Both the position numbers and the translations under genes were made by a program. From NCBI RefSeq assembly GCF_902158555.1, contig NZ_CABGGS010000012.1, forward strand, positions 606,880 to 670,879: 64,000 nucleotides of DNA, written 5' to 3'. The notes under the pieces were generated by a model. That model was not told the DNA's origin. It was given only the letters and a program-made list of their open reading frames with translations, and searched no databases. Source of the stretch: Klebsiella spallanzanii (lineage in GTDB: Bacteria; Pseudomonadota; Gammaproteobacteria; Enterobacterales; Enterobacteriaceae). How positions within the stretch are numbered: position 1 is the stretch's first letter; each line of letters opens with the position of its first letter. Shown piece after piece: positions 9,329 to 18,632 of this stretch.

Positions 9329-11464
9329 TTATTCTTGCGGGTCCGGCGAGGAAAGCAGAACCGGATTCATGCAGCTTTCATAGTATTTCTGGATCTCTTC
9401 CTGACGCTGGCGGTGGCGCTGATAACGACGGATGGCCTGGATACCGTGATACGCCATGCAGCCCAGCATGGTCAGCAGCAGCAGCGTTGTCCCGAGATAA
9501 CGCCACAGGCCGGTGCGGTCAGGAATGCGATGCAAATTGATATGCTGTGTTCCGTTGGCATCGGTATAAAGGCTGGTGACGATCCCCTCAGCCTGGAACG
9601 GCGTGTGCATCAACATACCCGCCAGACGCTGCAGTTCGCTCCACTGCTGGTGAGCAGGGTAGTCGTATAATCCGGTACTTGGCCATGGCTGATTCACCAG
9701 GTCGCTTCCTTCATCGCTGGCAATCAGGAAACCACCGGGAGCCGGGCTGTTTAGCGCCTGAGCTGCGCGCGAAGTTTCCCGGCTGACAAAAGGAGCGGTG
9801 GAAGTGGTGACCAGATTTTCCAGCGACTCAGCGCTTACCGGGCGCAGCAACACGTTAACGCCATCCAGTTTGCCCGTGCTGGCGCGTTTGGTGAGGGTTT
9901 CCCAATTACGCGTGTTGCCAAGGTTAACCAGCGCATTTTTTAAACGAACGCAGTCGTCTTTTGCGGAGCACAGGTCGTTGGTTTTTGTCACGATATCGCC
10001 AAAGTCATCCAGCAGCACCATGCCTGATTTCTGAATCGCGGAACGCAGCGCCGGGCTGACGCGCGAATCGTCATCGGATTCGGGGTGAAGCTGGCGCTGA
10101 ACGGTTTGCATTAGCGCGGTAGCTTTACTGACGATGTCGGACTCCGGCAACGGCAGGGGAGGTGCATCATTCCAGACGATTTGCGAACAATCGAACGGCA
10201 TAAACGGCGAGTTCTCTTTTGCCGTCCAGGTGCCTGGCGTGTGGATATTACACATGCCTGACCCTTTCAGGCGTAGCGTATCGCCGATGCGGATCTGTGA
10301 TTTCTCCAGTTGAGCAACCGTTGTCGCTTCGATAGTTTGTGCGCCTTTCAGCCATGACAGGGTGAATTTAAACGGCATGTTCAGCGGAACGCTGGCCCAC
10401 AGCATTACGACAACCAGCAGCGCGCCAGAGGCGATAATCGCGCTGCGCAGCCAGTACTGAAGCGGGAAGTTTTTGACTTCATCATGCAGAGACAGGAAGC
10501 GTCCCTGGCGGACCACATGACGGCTCAGATAGATGTCGACATCCGTTTGCTGACCAAGATCCTGGGTAATCCATGGTTGCCAGTGGCGTGGATAAATCAG
10601 GTCGATAATACCGAGGGAAATATTGTTGGTATGTTCCTGATCGTTTTCGCCAAACAGTCCCCAACGTTTGGGCATACCGCGCAGGCAGTGAATTTCCCGT
10701 AATGATGCTTTATGCGGCGGCGCGTAGATACCCCATATGCAAGCTAACAGCAACAACAGGCCGCCGCCCAATAGCCAGGGTGAAAAAACGTCGGGAGCGA
10801 TCAGACTGCAATAAAAGAGCAGGAATGCAGCGACCGCCAGAATGGCTTCGCGAAGGCCGTCAGGGCGGCTAAGCGCGTGTTCTTCAGCTGTTTCCTGGCG
10901 AATGTTCAGCAGCTCAATCTGCTCGCTCTCTTCGCCACGAATGGAAGCCTGCCTCGCCGTTGTCGGTTCGAGAGCGAATCCGCGAGACTCCTGAGGATAG
11001 TCGCTGAGCGTTTGTCCGTTGAGAGCGATGACCAACGGCAAGCTATCGGTAGGGATTAACTCAACGCTGTTTTCATCATTGATATGTTGTTCCCAGAAGG
11101 GTGGAAGATGGACCTCCACTGAATCAAGGAAGTAGCGCCATTTATTCAGGTCGTCAGTGGTGATGCCGTAACGGGTGATCGCACGGGTGACGGTAAAAAC
11201 GGTGCCGCTTTGTTCGTTAAGCGTCAGATTTATCGGCGCGATGCTGGCCCCCGAAGCAGGGAGCTGCTGATTGCGGCTAAGGCCTTCGAGGTACTTTTCT
11301 ACAGCACTGCGCTCTTCATCGGAAAGCTTACGCGTAGCGGCATCGCTAAAGGCATGCAGCAGCGGCAGGCGGCGACGTCTGGCATGTGCTCGATACCACC
11401 ACCCGATAAGCAATACGCAGATTAGCAGAGCTATCAAAAAAATCAGAAAGGTGCCCATGCCCAT
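9329..11464 (-). CDS. igaA: IgaA-family inner-membrane negative regulator of Rcs (YrfF/MucM)
   Basis: Restrains the Rcs envelope-stress phosphorelay and, in Salmonella, is essential for growth unless Rcs is removed. It has 711 residues, the same as the E. coli protein. Hydrophobic segments are at residues 5-22, 209-250 (two close together), about 340-360 and near 650-670; the large region between the last two is periplasmic and has conserved cysteines (MCNIHTPG, FDCSQIVW, DLCSAKDDC). A second ATG two codons inside (11458) aligns better with the E. coli start. It is divergent from nudE. Confidence 0.95.
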   Translation of the reverse strand: MGMGTFLIFLIALLICVLLIGWWYRAHARRRRLPLLHAFSDAATRKLSDEERSAVEKYLEGLSRNQQLPASGASIAPINLTLNEQSGTVFTVTRAITRYGITTDDLNKWRYFLDSVEVHLPPFWEQHINDENSVELIPTDSLPLVIALNGQTLSDYPQESRGFALEPTTARQASIRGEESEQIELLNIRQETAEEHALSRPDGLREAILAVAAFLLFYCSLIAPDVFSPWLLGGGLLLLLACIWGIYAPPHKASLREIHCLRGMPKRWGLFGENDQEHTNNISLGIIDLIYPRHWQPWITQDLGQQTDVDIYLSRHVVRQGRFLSLHDEVKNFPLQYWLRSAIIASGALLVVVMLWASVPLNMPFKFTLSWLKGAQTIEATTVAQLEKSQIRIGDTLRLKGSGMCNIHTPGTWTAKENSPFMPFDCSQIVWNDAPPLPLPESDIVSKATALMQTVQRQLHPESDDDSRVSPALRSAIQKSGMVLLDDFGDIVTKTNDLCSAKDDCVRLKNALVNLGNTRNWETLTKRASTGKLDGVNVLLRPVSAESLENLVTTSTAPFVSRETSRAAQALNSPAPGGFLIASDEGSDLVNQPWPSTGLYDYPAHQQWSELQRLAGMLMHTPFQAEGIVTSLYTDANGTQHINLHRIPDRTGLWRYLGTTLLLLTMLGCMAYHGIQAIRRYQRHRQRQEEIQKYYESCMNPVLLSSPDPQE

Positions 11465-11788
11465 CCCATCATAGTTATTCTTTTCTTACTGGTATCGTCG
11501 GTTGCCATTCACAATGGAGGTAAAAAAACGTACGCAATCGGCATATATCATGTCAAAACGGGAAAATGTATTGTGCAATGCAGCAGCATACAACCTTATC
11601 AAAAACGTTAAAATCCAGGAATCGGTATATTCTCAAATAGTATTCAACCTCTTGACTTTTTGGTCTTTGTAACAATGAAATCTAAAACGATAAGGTTGCA
11701 ATTATGTAAATTAGTGGCGAATTGAATTGCCGAAACCGTGCTGCGTATCGCACAATGACCTCTGTAATCACAGCATAGACCGATGACA
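11465..11788. promoter_or_regulatory. Divergent igaA / nudE promoter region
   Basis: About 320 AT-rich bases between two divergent genes must hold both promoters. I could not assign a convincing -35/-10 pair, and saw no repeat, RNA gene or conserved small frame. Confidence 0.45.
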
Positions 11789-12349
11789 ATGAGCAAATCA
11801 TTACAAAAACCCACTATTCTCAATGTTGAAACAGTCGCGCGCTCGCGTCTTTTTAATGTTGAAAGCGTGGACCTTGAGTTCAGCAACGGCGTACGCCGCG
11901 TGTATGAACGGATGCGGCCTTCTACCCGCGAAGCCGTGATGATTGTGCCGATTGTCGATGACCATATTATCCTGATTCGCGAATACGCTGTGGGTACGGA
12001 GTCCTATGAGCTGGGCTTTTCCAAAGGCCTGATCGATCCAGGCGAAAGCGTGCTGGAAGCCGCGAATCGTGAGCTAAAAGAAGAAGTCGGTTTTGGCGCA
12101 AACACGCTGACGTTTTTGAAAAAACTGAGCATGGCCCCGTCCTATTTTTCCAGCAAGATGAATATCCTGGTGGCAGAAGACCTTTATCCAGAATCGCTGC
12201 CGGGCGATGAGCCAGAACCGTTGCCGCAGGTTCGCTGGCCGCTGTCGCAGCTGATGACGCTGCTCGATGAAGAAGACTTCAATGAAGCCCGTAACGTTAG
12301 CGCGCTGTTCCTGCTGCGCGAGTGGCTACAGGCTCAGGGGCGGATTTAA
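11789..12349 (+). CDS. nudE: ADP-sugar / NADH-type Nudix hydrolase NudE
   Basis: Hydrolyses ADP-ribose, NADH, diadenosine polyphosphates and similar ADP compounds in E. coli. It has 186 residues from the chosen start. The Nudix box is intact: GLIDPGESVLEAANREL followed by KEEVGFG. The ATG at 11789 (MSKSLQKPTIL) is chosen because it matches the E. coli N-terminus; an in-frame ATG at 11783 would add two residues. A strong bidirectional terminator follows and separates it from the convergent mrcA. Its neighbours igaA and mrcA are in the conserved order. Confidence 0.96.
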   Translation: MSKSLQKPTILNVETVARSRLFNVESVDLEFSNGVRRVYERMRPSTREAVMIVPIVDDHIILIREYAVGTESYELGFSKGLIDPGESVLEAANRELKEEVGFGANTLTFLKKLSMAPSYFSSKMNILVAEDLYPESLPGDEPEPLPQVRWPLSQLMTLLDEEDFNEARNVSALFLLREWLQAQGRI

Positions 12350-12367
12350 CGGATATCACGGATAAAG

Positions 12368-12392
12368 AAAAAGCGCCCGCAGGCGCTTTTTT
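12368..12392. terminator. Bidirectional terminator between nudE and mrcA
   Basis: AAAAAGCGCC, loop CGCA, then GGCGCTTTTTT: a GC-rich stem with A and T tracts on its two sides, placed between the ends of two convergent genes. Confidence 0.9.
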
Positions 12393-12394
12393 CA

Positions 12395-14953
12395 TCAGAA
12401 CAGTTCGTGGGTCTCGCCCCCGCCATCGGTGAGGGTGGTGCCGACCTCATGAACCGCCTGCTGGGTAGGCTGAGTGCCATCGATAAAGTACTCAGCGCGG
12501 CTGTTACCGCCGCTGGCTAACTGACCGGTGCTGCGGTCGATATTAACCGTAACGATACCCGGCGGCGGCGTTAGCGGCTCTTCCGGTACGCCTTCCAGTA
12601 CTCTTTTCATAAAGTCATCCCAGGCCGGCTGGGCGCTTTTTGCGCCGCCTTCGTAGCCCGATATCTGATCTTTAATGGCGCCGGAGGCGGTGGTACGGCC
12701 CAGATCGCGACGATGGTCATCAAAGCCAATCCATACTGACGTCACCACGCCGGGACCATAGCCGGAGAACCATGCATCTTTCGAGCTGTTGGTGGTCCCT
12801 GTCTTACCGCCGATATCGTGACGCTGCAGGTCGCGACCCGCACGCCAGCCGGTACCCATCCAGCCGGGTTCGCCAAAGATATTGGTGTTCAGAGCGCTTT
12901 TAATCAGGAAGGCCAGCGGCGTGTTAATCACGTGCGGCGCATATTCCGGGGTACCGCTCTGCGCAACCAGGGATTGGTTAGCCTGCTCAAGCTGTGGTTG
13001 CGGAGGAACGCTGGCGTTTTGCGGCTCCTGTGAGGTGGCTACGTCCTCAACATCTTTATTCTCCAGCACATCAGACTTCGGCGTGTCGCCATAAATTACC
13101 GGGATATTGCACTGCGGACAGGCAATTTTTGGCCGTTCTTCGAAAATAACGCCGCCCTGATCGTTCTCGATTTTGCTGATGAAATAAGGGCTAATCAGGA
13201 AGCCGCCGTTAGCCATCACCGAATAGCCGCGAGCAACCTGGAGCGGTGTGAAGGACGCTGAACCCAGCGCCAGTGATTCGGTCCGCACGATGTTTTGTGC
13301 CGGGAAGCCGAAGCGCTGGAGATATTCTGCCGCGTAATCCACACCCATCGCGCGCATAGCGCGAACCATCACAACGTTCTTCGATTGGCCTAGTCCCTGA
13401 CGCAAGCGGATAGGACCAGCATACTGCGGCGGCGAGTTTTTTGGCCGCCAGTCGGAGCCGGAACCCGCATCCCACCGTGAAATCGGGACATCGTTGAGCA
13501 TGCTCGCCAACGTTAGGCCTTTATCCATCGCAGCGGTGTAAAGGAACGGCTTAATGTTAGAGCCGACCTGGCGCAGTGCCTGAGTTGCGCGGTTGAACTT
13601 GCTTTGGTTGAAATCGAAACCGCCGACCAGCGCAATGATTGCGCCATTTTGCGGGTTGATCGATACCAGCGCTGAGTTGACATCCGGTACCTGCGACAGC
13701 CACCAGCTGTTACCTACCTGGCGAACCCAGACCTGTTGCCCGGTCTGAACAACATCGTTCACTTTACGCGGCGTGGCGCCCTGCTGAGTATCAGAGATAA
13801 ACCGCCGCGCCCAGCGGATGCCTTCCATGTTCAGCGAGACGGAGGTGCCGTTGCTCAACAGGGCGACGGCTTCCTGCGGGCTGGCTGAAGTGATGACCGC
13901 CGGGGAGAGAGGGCCAGAGCCCAGTATCTTTTTCAGCGCAGCAATAATTTTCTGGTTATCCCACGGTGTCTCGCCCACTTTCCACAGCACGCCGGCCGGG
14001 CCGCGATAGCCGTGGCGCATATCGTAATCCAGCACGTTGTCACGTACCGCCTGCTGGGCTGACTGCTGATTTTTACGGGTGATGGTGGTGTAGACGCGAT
14101 AACCGTCTTCATAAGCCTGCTCGCCGTAGCGGCTGACCATTTCCTGACGCACCATTTCGCTGAGGTATGGGGATGAGAAGGCAATTTCTGGCGTATGGTA
14201 GCTTGCGTCAATCGTCTGGCTACGCGCCTGATCGTACTGCGACTGAGTGATGTAGCCTTCGCTCAGCATACGTGAAAGAACCACGTTGCGGCGGGCGGTT
14301 GCGCGATCCATTGAATAGAGCGGGTTAAACGTTGACGGTGCTTTAGGCAAGCCCGCAATCACCGCCATTTCGCTCAGCGTCAACTGGTCGACGGATTTAC
14401 CAAAATAGACCTGTGCAGCCGCGCCGACGCCATAGGCACGGTAGCCGAGATAGATTTTGTTCAGGTAGAGCTCAAGGATTTCATCTTTATTAAGCAACTG
14501 CTCAATGCGGATCGCGAGGAAAGCCTCTTTTACCTTACGCATCAGCGTCTTCTCAGGACTCAGAAAAAAGTTACGTGCTAGCTGCTGAGTGATGGTACTG
14601 GCGCCCTGAGAGGCGTGTCCGGAGAACATCGCGACGCTGGCGGCGCGGAAAATCCCGACCGGGTCAACGCCATGATGCTCATAAAAACGGCTGTCTTCGG
14701 TGGCGATAAACGCTTTTATCAGCTCAGGAGGCATTTGCTGTAGCGTGACGGGAATACGACGTTTTTCGCCGTATTGCGCGATCAGCTCGCCATCCGCGCT
14801 GTAGACCTGCATTGGGATTTGCAGGCGCACATCCTTCAGGGTCGCGACGTCAGGGAGCTGCGGCTCTATATATTTATAGAGACCAAAAATCGAGCCTGCT
14901 CCCAGCAGTACGCAACAGACTGCAAGGATAAAAAGATACTTTACGAACTTCAC
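12395..14953 (-). CDS. mrcA: Penicillin-binding protein 1a
   Basis: Bifunctional peptidoglycan synthase of the inner membrane. It has 852 residues (E. coli 850). Residues 5-27 form the single membrane anchor. The GT51 glycosyltransferase domain has EDSRFYEHHGVD and GASTITQQLARN. The transpeptidase domain has the SxxK serine at 465 (GSNIKPF), then GQSKN and KTGTTNSSKD. An outer OB-like insert lies between the domains. It is divergent from hofM, as in E. coli, where the outer-membrane activator LpoA is encoded elsewhere. No active-site change is evident. Confidence 0.97.
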   Translation of the reverse strand: MKFVKYLFILAVCCVLLGAGSIFGLYKYIEPQLPDVATLKDVRLQIPMQVYSADGELIAQYGEKRRIPVTLQQMPPELIKAFIATEDSRFYEHHGVDPVGIFRAASVAMFSGHASQGASTITQQLARNFFLSPEKTLMRKVKEAFLAIRIEQLLNKDEILELYLNKIYLGYRAYGVGAAAQVYFGKSVDQLTLSEMAVIAGLPKAPSTFNPLYSMDRATARRNVVLSRMLSEGYITQSQYDQARSQTIDASYHTPEIAFSSPYLSEMVRQEMVSRYGEQAYEDGYRVYTTITRKNQQSAQQAVRDNVLDYDMRHGYRGPAGVLWKVGETPWDNQKIIAALKKILGSGPLSPAVITSASPQEAVALLSNGTSVSLNMEGIRWARRFISDTQQGATPRKVNDVVQTGQQVWVRQVGNSWWLSQVPDVNSALVSINPQNGAIIALVGGFDFNQSKFNRATQALRQVGSNIKPFLYTAAMDKGLTLASMLNDVPISRWDAGSGSDWRPKNSPPQYAGPIRLRQGLGQSKNVVMVRAMRAMGVDYAAEYLQRFGFPAQNIVRTESLALGSASFTPLQVARGYSVMANGGFLISPYFISKIENDQGGVIFEERPKIACPQCNIPVIYGDTPKSDVLENKDVEDVATSQEPQNASVPPQPQLEQANQSLVAQSGTPEYAPHVINTPLAFLIKSALNTNIFGEPGWMGTGWRAGRDLQRHDIGGKTGTTNSSKDAWFSGYGPGVVTSVWIGFDDHRRDLGRTTASGAIKDQISGYEGGAKSAQPAWDDFMKRVLEGVPEEPLTPPPGIVTVNIDRSTGQLASGGNSRAEYFIDGTQPTQQAVHEVGTTLTDGGGETHELF

Positions 14954-15070
14954 CGGAGATTTCTCATTTAGTTTTCATTGGGCAGTTTATAAACAAACGC
15001 GCAGTAGTATAAAGGCAAGCCTGGTGCATTGATATAGCGAAGCATATTGGTGGATAAGGAGATCGTAGGC

Positions 15071-15862
15071 ATGGCTTTTAGAAACTGGCGCATAGGGATG
15101 CATATCCAGCAGGACCATATTGCTATTGTTGCGCTGTTGCATGAACGTTCACGCTGGGCGCTACGCCGCTGGTGGCGTATCCCATTAATGCCCGGCATTG
15201 TGCGGCACGGAATGGTGGTGGATGCTGACGCGCTGGTCAGTAAGCTGCAAAGTTGGCGGCGTGAGCTACCTTTGCAACATCAGATTTGTATCGCCTTCCC
15301 CGCAGCCCGAACATTGCAAAAACGGCTACCGCGTCCGCAGATTTCGCTACGAGAAAGCGAGCAGGCGACGTGGATAGCCAGCGCGATGGCACAGCAACTG
15401 GAAATGCCTGCTTCTTCATTATGTGTTGATTATTTGGCAACCGGAGCGGCAGATGGCTGGCGGGTTACCGCAGCGCAGCGATTAGACGTTAACGTGCTGC
15501 GCCATCTGGCAAGCCGCCTCAAGCTTAGGGTCGTAGGGATTGTTCCGGATGCCAGCGCACTTAGCGCCTTTCTTCCCTGGCTACCTGCTGAAATTCAGGG
15601 GCTTGCGTGGCGTGATGAAGATAGCTGGCTGTGGGCAACCGCCGATAGCTGGGGAAGTTGTTTATGCAGCGAAAATCCCTCTTTTCCTGGCATGGTTTCA
15701 CAAGTTAACGCCGGAGCGTTTCGTCTCTGCGCTTCTGAATCGCCAGACGGGCAGAGCTTTGATGCCTGGAGCGTCATTCATCGCCTGCAGCCTCCGCTCC
15801 CGGCCTGTGGCGATAGTTTTACCGTGGCCCTGGGTCTGGCGATAGGAGCATGTCAGCCATGA
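15071..15862 (+). CDS. hofM: PilM-like pilus-assembly/DNA-utilisation protein HofM
   Basis: First gene of hofMNOPQ, the enterobacterial counterpart of pilMNOPQ. These genes are needed in E. coli for use of DNA as a nutrient; no pilus is normally seen. It has 263 residues and is clearly homologous to, but well diverged from, E. coli HofM (259). The PilM-like actin-fold is suggested by IAIVALLHE near the start and LGLAIG at the end. The ATG at 15071 (MAFRNWRIG) is chosen because it matches E. coli and has AAGGAG at 15057-15062; an upstream in-frame start at 15047 would add eight residues. The gene is divergent from mrcA. Confidence 0.88.
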   Translation: MAFRNWRIGMHIQQDHIAIVALLHERSRWALRRWWRIPLMPGIVRHGMVVDADALVSKLQSWRRELPLQHQICIAFPAARTLQKRLPRPQISLRESEQATWIASAMAQQLEMPASSLCVDYLATGAADGWRVTAAQRLDVNVLRHLASRLKLRVVGIVPDASALSAFLPWLPAEIQGLAWRDEDSWLWATADSWGSCLCSENPSFPGMVSQVNAGAFRLCASESPDGQSFDAWSVIHRLQPPLPACGDSFTVALGLAIGACQP

Positions 15863-16398
15863 GCCAGATCGTCAATTTTCTTCCCTGGCGCGAAACGCGA
15901 CGACGGAAGCGCCTACGGACGGGGCTGCTGCTGACTGGCGGGGTTCTGCTTATTCTGCTTGCGATGCTGCTCGCATCAAGGCTCCACAAGCGGATGACTG
16001 ACACGCTTGAAACCTTATGGATCGGTGCTGATAGCCAGCTTTATAGCGCATTTCAGCAGCGTGAACACGTAATGCGCCAACAGCTACAGCAACAGGAACA
16101 GCGACGTCAACGCCAGCTGCGGCGAGAGAAAACCGCCGCCTGGCAGCCAAGGCTGCAGGAGATAGCGGCGCGCTTGCCGGAACAGGCATGGTTAACCCAT
16201 CTGGAATACCGGCAAAATGCTCTGCTGCTGAGTGGGCTAACGTTCAATCTTAAAGGGTTAGTTGTACTGGAGAAAGCACTGGAAAGTATTCATGGTTTTC
16301 ATCCGGCAAAGTCGGGCGAAACGCATCGCGATAGTGAAGGGCGCTGGTTGTTTCGCTTTTCTATGACTGGAGAGGGTGAAAATGCGGGAACACCTTGA
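15859..16398 (+). CDS. hofN: PilN-like inner-membrane protein HofN
   Basis: Predicted bitopic inner-membrane partner of HofM and HofO. It has 179 residues, the same as E. coli HofN. The cytoplasmic INFLPWRETRRRK motif at the N-terminus is the PilN signature that binds PilM. One membrane helix (about residues 20-42, LLLTGGVLLILLAMLL) is followed by a Gln/Arg-rich coiled coil (QQLQQQEQRRQRQLR) and a ferredoxin-like periplasmic domain. The ATG at 15859 overlaps the hofM stop (ATGA) and has AGGAG 10 bases upstream; the in-frame ATG at 15850 is too close to that site. Confidence 0.87.
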   Translation: MSQIVNFLPWRETRRRKRLRTGLLLTGGVLLILLAMLLASRLHKRMTDTLETLWIGADSQLYSAFQQREHVMRQQLQQQEQRRQRQLRREKTAAWQPRLQEIAARLPEQAWLTHLEYRQNALLLSGLTFNLKGLVVLEKALESIHGFHPAKSGETHRDSEGRWLFRFSMTGEGENAGTP

Positions 16399-16816
16399 AC
16401 GCTGGCTGACTGAGCGCAAAAGCCTGTTCGTGCCGCCTGTCGCTCTGATTCTCATTGCCGGATTCTGGATAGGGTTACAGCCGCAGCCGTTACAGGTCCA
16501 GGATAGCCGCTCGGCGCGTATACAGGAGCAGTGGCGAAAGCTTTTACCGCTGCGTGCCACGCTACAGGACGTCGGTATAGAAGCACAGCCCCAGATTTTC
16601 TCTCCTGTTGATCTTCCCGTTGCGGGGGCGTCGCTTATCGCCTGGCGGCCGGTGGGACGTGGGGGTGAGATGCAACTGGAGGTCGACTGGCAAGCAGTAC
16701 CTGCGCTGTTTTCCTGGCTGGCCCGCTGCGGGATGGTGGCTACTGCATTCACGCTACGCCCGGAAAAGCAGGCGCTACAGCTGTCCCTACAACTGGAGGC
16801 TGAAGATGCACCGTAA
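16382..16816 (+). CDS. hofO: PilO-like inner-membrane protein HofO
   Basis: Bitopic inner-membrane protein, partner of HofN. It has 144 residues from the ATG chosen here; an in-frame GTG at 16376 would give the 146 of E. coli. The hydrophobic segment FVPPVALILIAGFWIGL (about residues 17-33) is the membrane anchor, followed by a periplasmic PilO-like domain. The coding sequence overlaps hofN by 17 bases and hofP by 11, so translation is probably coupled. Sequence identity to E. coli HofO is modest; assignment rests on position, length and the conserved central block (VDLPVAGASLIAWRPVGRGG). Confidence 0.84.
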   Translation: MREHLERWLTERKSLFVPPVALILIAGFWIGLQPQPLQVQDSRSARIQEQWRKLLPLRATLQDVGIEAQPQIFSPVDLPVAGASLIAWRPVGRGGEMQLEVDWQAVPALFSWLARCGMVATAFTLRPEKQALQLSLQLEAEDAP

Positions 16817-17213
16817 ATGTTGGTGTTTACTGCTGTTTTCGCTCCCGCTGCTGGCTAAAGAACGCGATCCGTTCCAGCCAGCGGTGGATAGTTGTCGGAC
16901 AGCGCAGCTTAGTCAATGGCGCTATGGTGGGGCTATCGGCGAGCCTTTGGCGCTTATTGGTCTCTTACAGGATAGCGTCGGGAAGTGGCGTCGCGTGAGA
17001 GTAGATGAAACCCTGCCAACGAACTGGCGGGTTACGCATTTGACAGCAGAGAAAATGGCAATAACGACCGGCCCGGGGTGTGAACCCGTGCGATGGGTCT
17101 GGCAGCGAGAGGGAATGAAAAATGATGCGATGGATAAGCCTGCTGTTTCTGCTGCTGCCCCTGATAGTCGCGGCGGCAAAAAAAGATCTTCCCGTGTCGC
17201 TGGTCGTCGATGA
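16806..17213 (+). CDS. hofP: PilP-like protein HofP
   Basis: Small exported protein linking the HofNO inner-membrane complex to the HofQ secretin. It has 135 residues (E. coli 134). A short hydrophobic leader (CWCLLLFSLPLLA) is followed by ERDPFQPAVDSC, LSQWRYGGAIGEP and PVRWVWQREG, all matching HofP blocks. Two cysteines (DSCRTA and GPGCEP) could form a periplasmic disulfide. The start overlaps hofO by 11 bases. The last 30 codons run over the first 92 bases of hofQ in another frame. The tail is hydrophilic and probably weakly constrained. Confidence 0.85.
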   Translation: MHRKCWCLLLFSLPLLAKERDPFQPAVDSCRTAQLSQWRYGGAIGEPLALIGLLQDSVGKWRRVRVDETLPTNWRVTHLTAEKMAITTGPGCEPVRWVWQREGMKNDAMDKPAVSAAAPDSRGGKKRSSRVAGRR

Positions 17214-18363
17214 TGCGCCGGTGGCTCAGGTGCTGCAAACGCTGGCGGAGTTAAAACAGAAAAATCTCGTAGTGGCTCCGGACGTCAGCGGAACGGTGTC
17301 TCTCCATTTGAAGGCGGTTCCCTGGCAGCAGGCGCTGCGTTCGGTTATCGACAGCGCCGGTCTGGTGTTGAGCCAACAAGGTTCCGTGCTGTATGTCCAC
17401 ACTCAGGCCTGGCAAAATGCGCGGCAGGTACAGCTTGAGGCGGAAAGCGCCAGGCGTCTGCAGAGTCTTCCTTTACAGGGGCATAGCGTGGCCTTGCGTT
17501 ATGCTGATGCCGAGGATTTGGTCAAAGCCGGGGCAAAATTATTAAGCCCTCGCGGATATCTGACCGTTGATAAGCGCACCAACCGCTTGCTCATTCGGGA
17601 TGATGCCCAACATCTTCCAGCGTTAAAAGCATGGGCCCTTGAAATGGATATCCCCGTCGGCCAGGTCGAACTGGCGGCGCATATTGTCTCTATGAGCGAA
17701 ACCAGCCTGCGTGAACTGGGCGTTAAATGGAGTCTTGCGGAAGCCAGCAGCCCACCGGGGTCTGGTAAGTTTACTACGTTAAGCAGCAACCTGGCGGTAG
17801 GGGACGCCAGTACGCGAGCCGGTTTTAACATTGGGCGGATTAACGGGCGGCTATTAGAGCTGGAACTTTCTGCGCTTGAACAAAAGCAGCAGGTTGAGAT
17901 TATTGCCAGCCCGCGGTTGCTGGCCTCTCATATGCAGCCTGCCAGCATCAAGCAGGGAAGCGAAATCCCTTATCAGGTCTCCAGCGGTGAAAGCGGTGCG
18001 ACTTCGGTTGAGTTTAAAGAGGCGGTGCTGGGGATGGAGGTCACGCCCACCGTATTACAACAGGATCGCGTACGGTTAAAGCTCAGGATCAGCGAAAATA
18101 CGCCGGGTCAGGTACTGAAACAAGAAAACGGCGAAGTTCTGGCGATTGATAAACAAGAAATTGAAACGCTGGTCGAAGTGAAAAGCGGCGAGACCCTGGC
18201 CTTAGGCGGTATCTTTTCGCAGAAAAATAAATCCTCTCGCGATGGTATTCCTTTACTTAGCGACATCCCCTGGCTTGGCCAGCTGTTTCGCCGCGATGGC
18301 AAAGATAACGAACGGCGTGAACTGGTCGTCTTCATTACCCCACGTATTCTGGCAGTGCATTAA
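17122..18363 (+). CDS. hofQ: Secretin HofQ (PilQ-like outer-membrane channel)
   Basis: Outer-membrane secretin proposed to be the DNA-uptake pore. It has 413 residues (E. coli 412), much shorter than PilQ of pilus-bearing bacteria because the N-terminal AMIN repeats are absent. Order: signal peptide (residues 1-19, cleaved near AAA|KKD), secretin/TonB short N domain (LPVSLVVDDAPVAQVLQTLA), an N1-like domain, then the secretin channel with IIASPRLLASHMQPASIKQG and GSEIPYQVSSGESGATSVEF. It ends GIFSQKNKSSRDGIPLLSDI and RRELVVFITPRI. ATG at 17122 or 17125 can start it. It is the last gene of the cluster. Confidence 0.93.
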   Translation: MMRWISLLFLLLPLIVAAAKKDLPVSLVVDDAPVAQVLQTLAELKQKNLVVAPDVSGTVSLHLKAVPWQQALRSVIDSAGLVLSQQGSVLYVHTQAWQNARQVQLEAESARRLQSLPLQGHSVALRYADAEDLVKAGAKLLSPRGYLTVDKRTNRLLIRDDAQHLPALKAWALEMDIPVGQVELAAHIVSMSETSLRELGVKWSLAEASSPPGSGKFTTLSSNLAVGDASTRAGFNIGRINGRLLELELSALEQKQQVEIIASPRLLASHMQPASIKQGSEIPYQVSSGESGATSVEFKEAVLGMEVTPTVLQQDRVRLKLRISENTPGQVLKQENGEVLAIDKQEIETLVEVKSGETLALGGIFSQKNKSSRDGIPLLSDIPWLGQLFRRDGKDNERRELVVFITPRILAVH

Positions 18364-18632
18364 GCGAGTTTTTCATGCTAAACACGTTTCAGGTGTTTGA
18401 CGTGAGGACGGATTTAGCATACAAGGGGTACCGATTTGAGAGTCGGGTACGACATCAATCCTCCCTTTCTTGTCCGGTGATTTATTCTGTTGCCAAACCA
18501 GCCGGAGTATTGAGATAATTTTTAGTCTGACTCTCGCTCTATTGCATATGAGGTTTCAGTTCATGTCCTGCTGCGCTGGGTGTTTGCGAAGCGGGTTTAT
18601 CATTAACGAATAGTCTTAGTAGTACCGAAAAA

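Noticed and set aside
11465-11788. Small frames in the igaA-nudE gap, considered as a gene
   Set aside because: The longest reading (minus strand, 11644-11886) overlaps the nudE start and has no ribosome-binding site or family resemblance.
15071-18363. hof cluster as a new secretion system
   Set aside because: Order, lengths and motifs match the known hofMNOPQ (pilMNOPQ-like) genes at their usual place beside mrcA and aroK.
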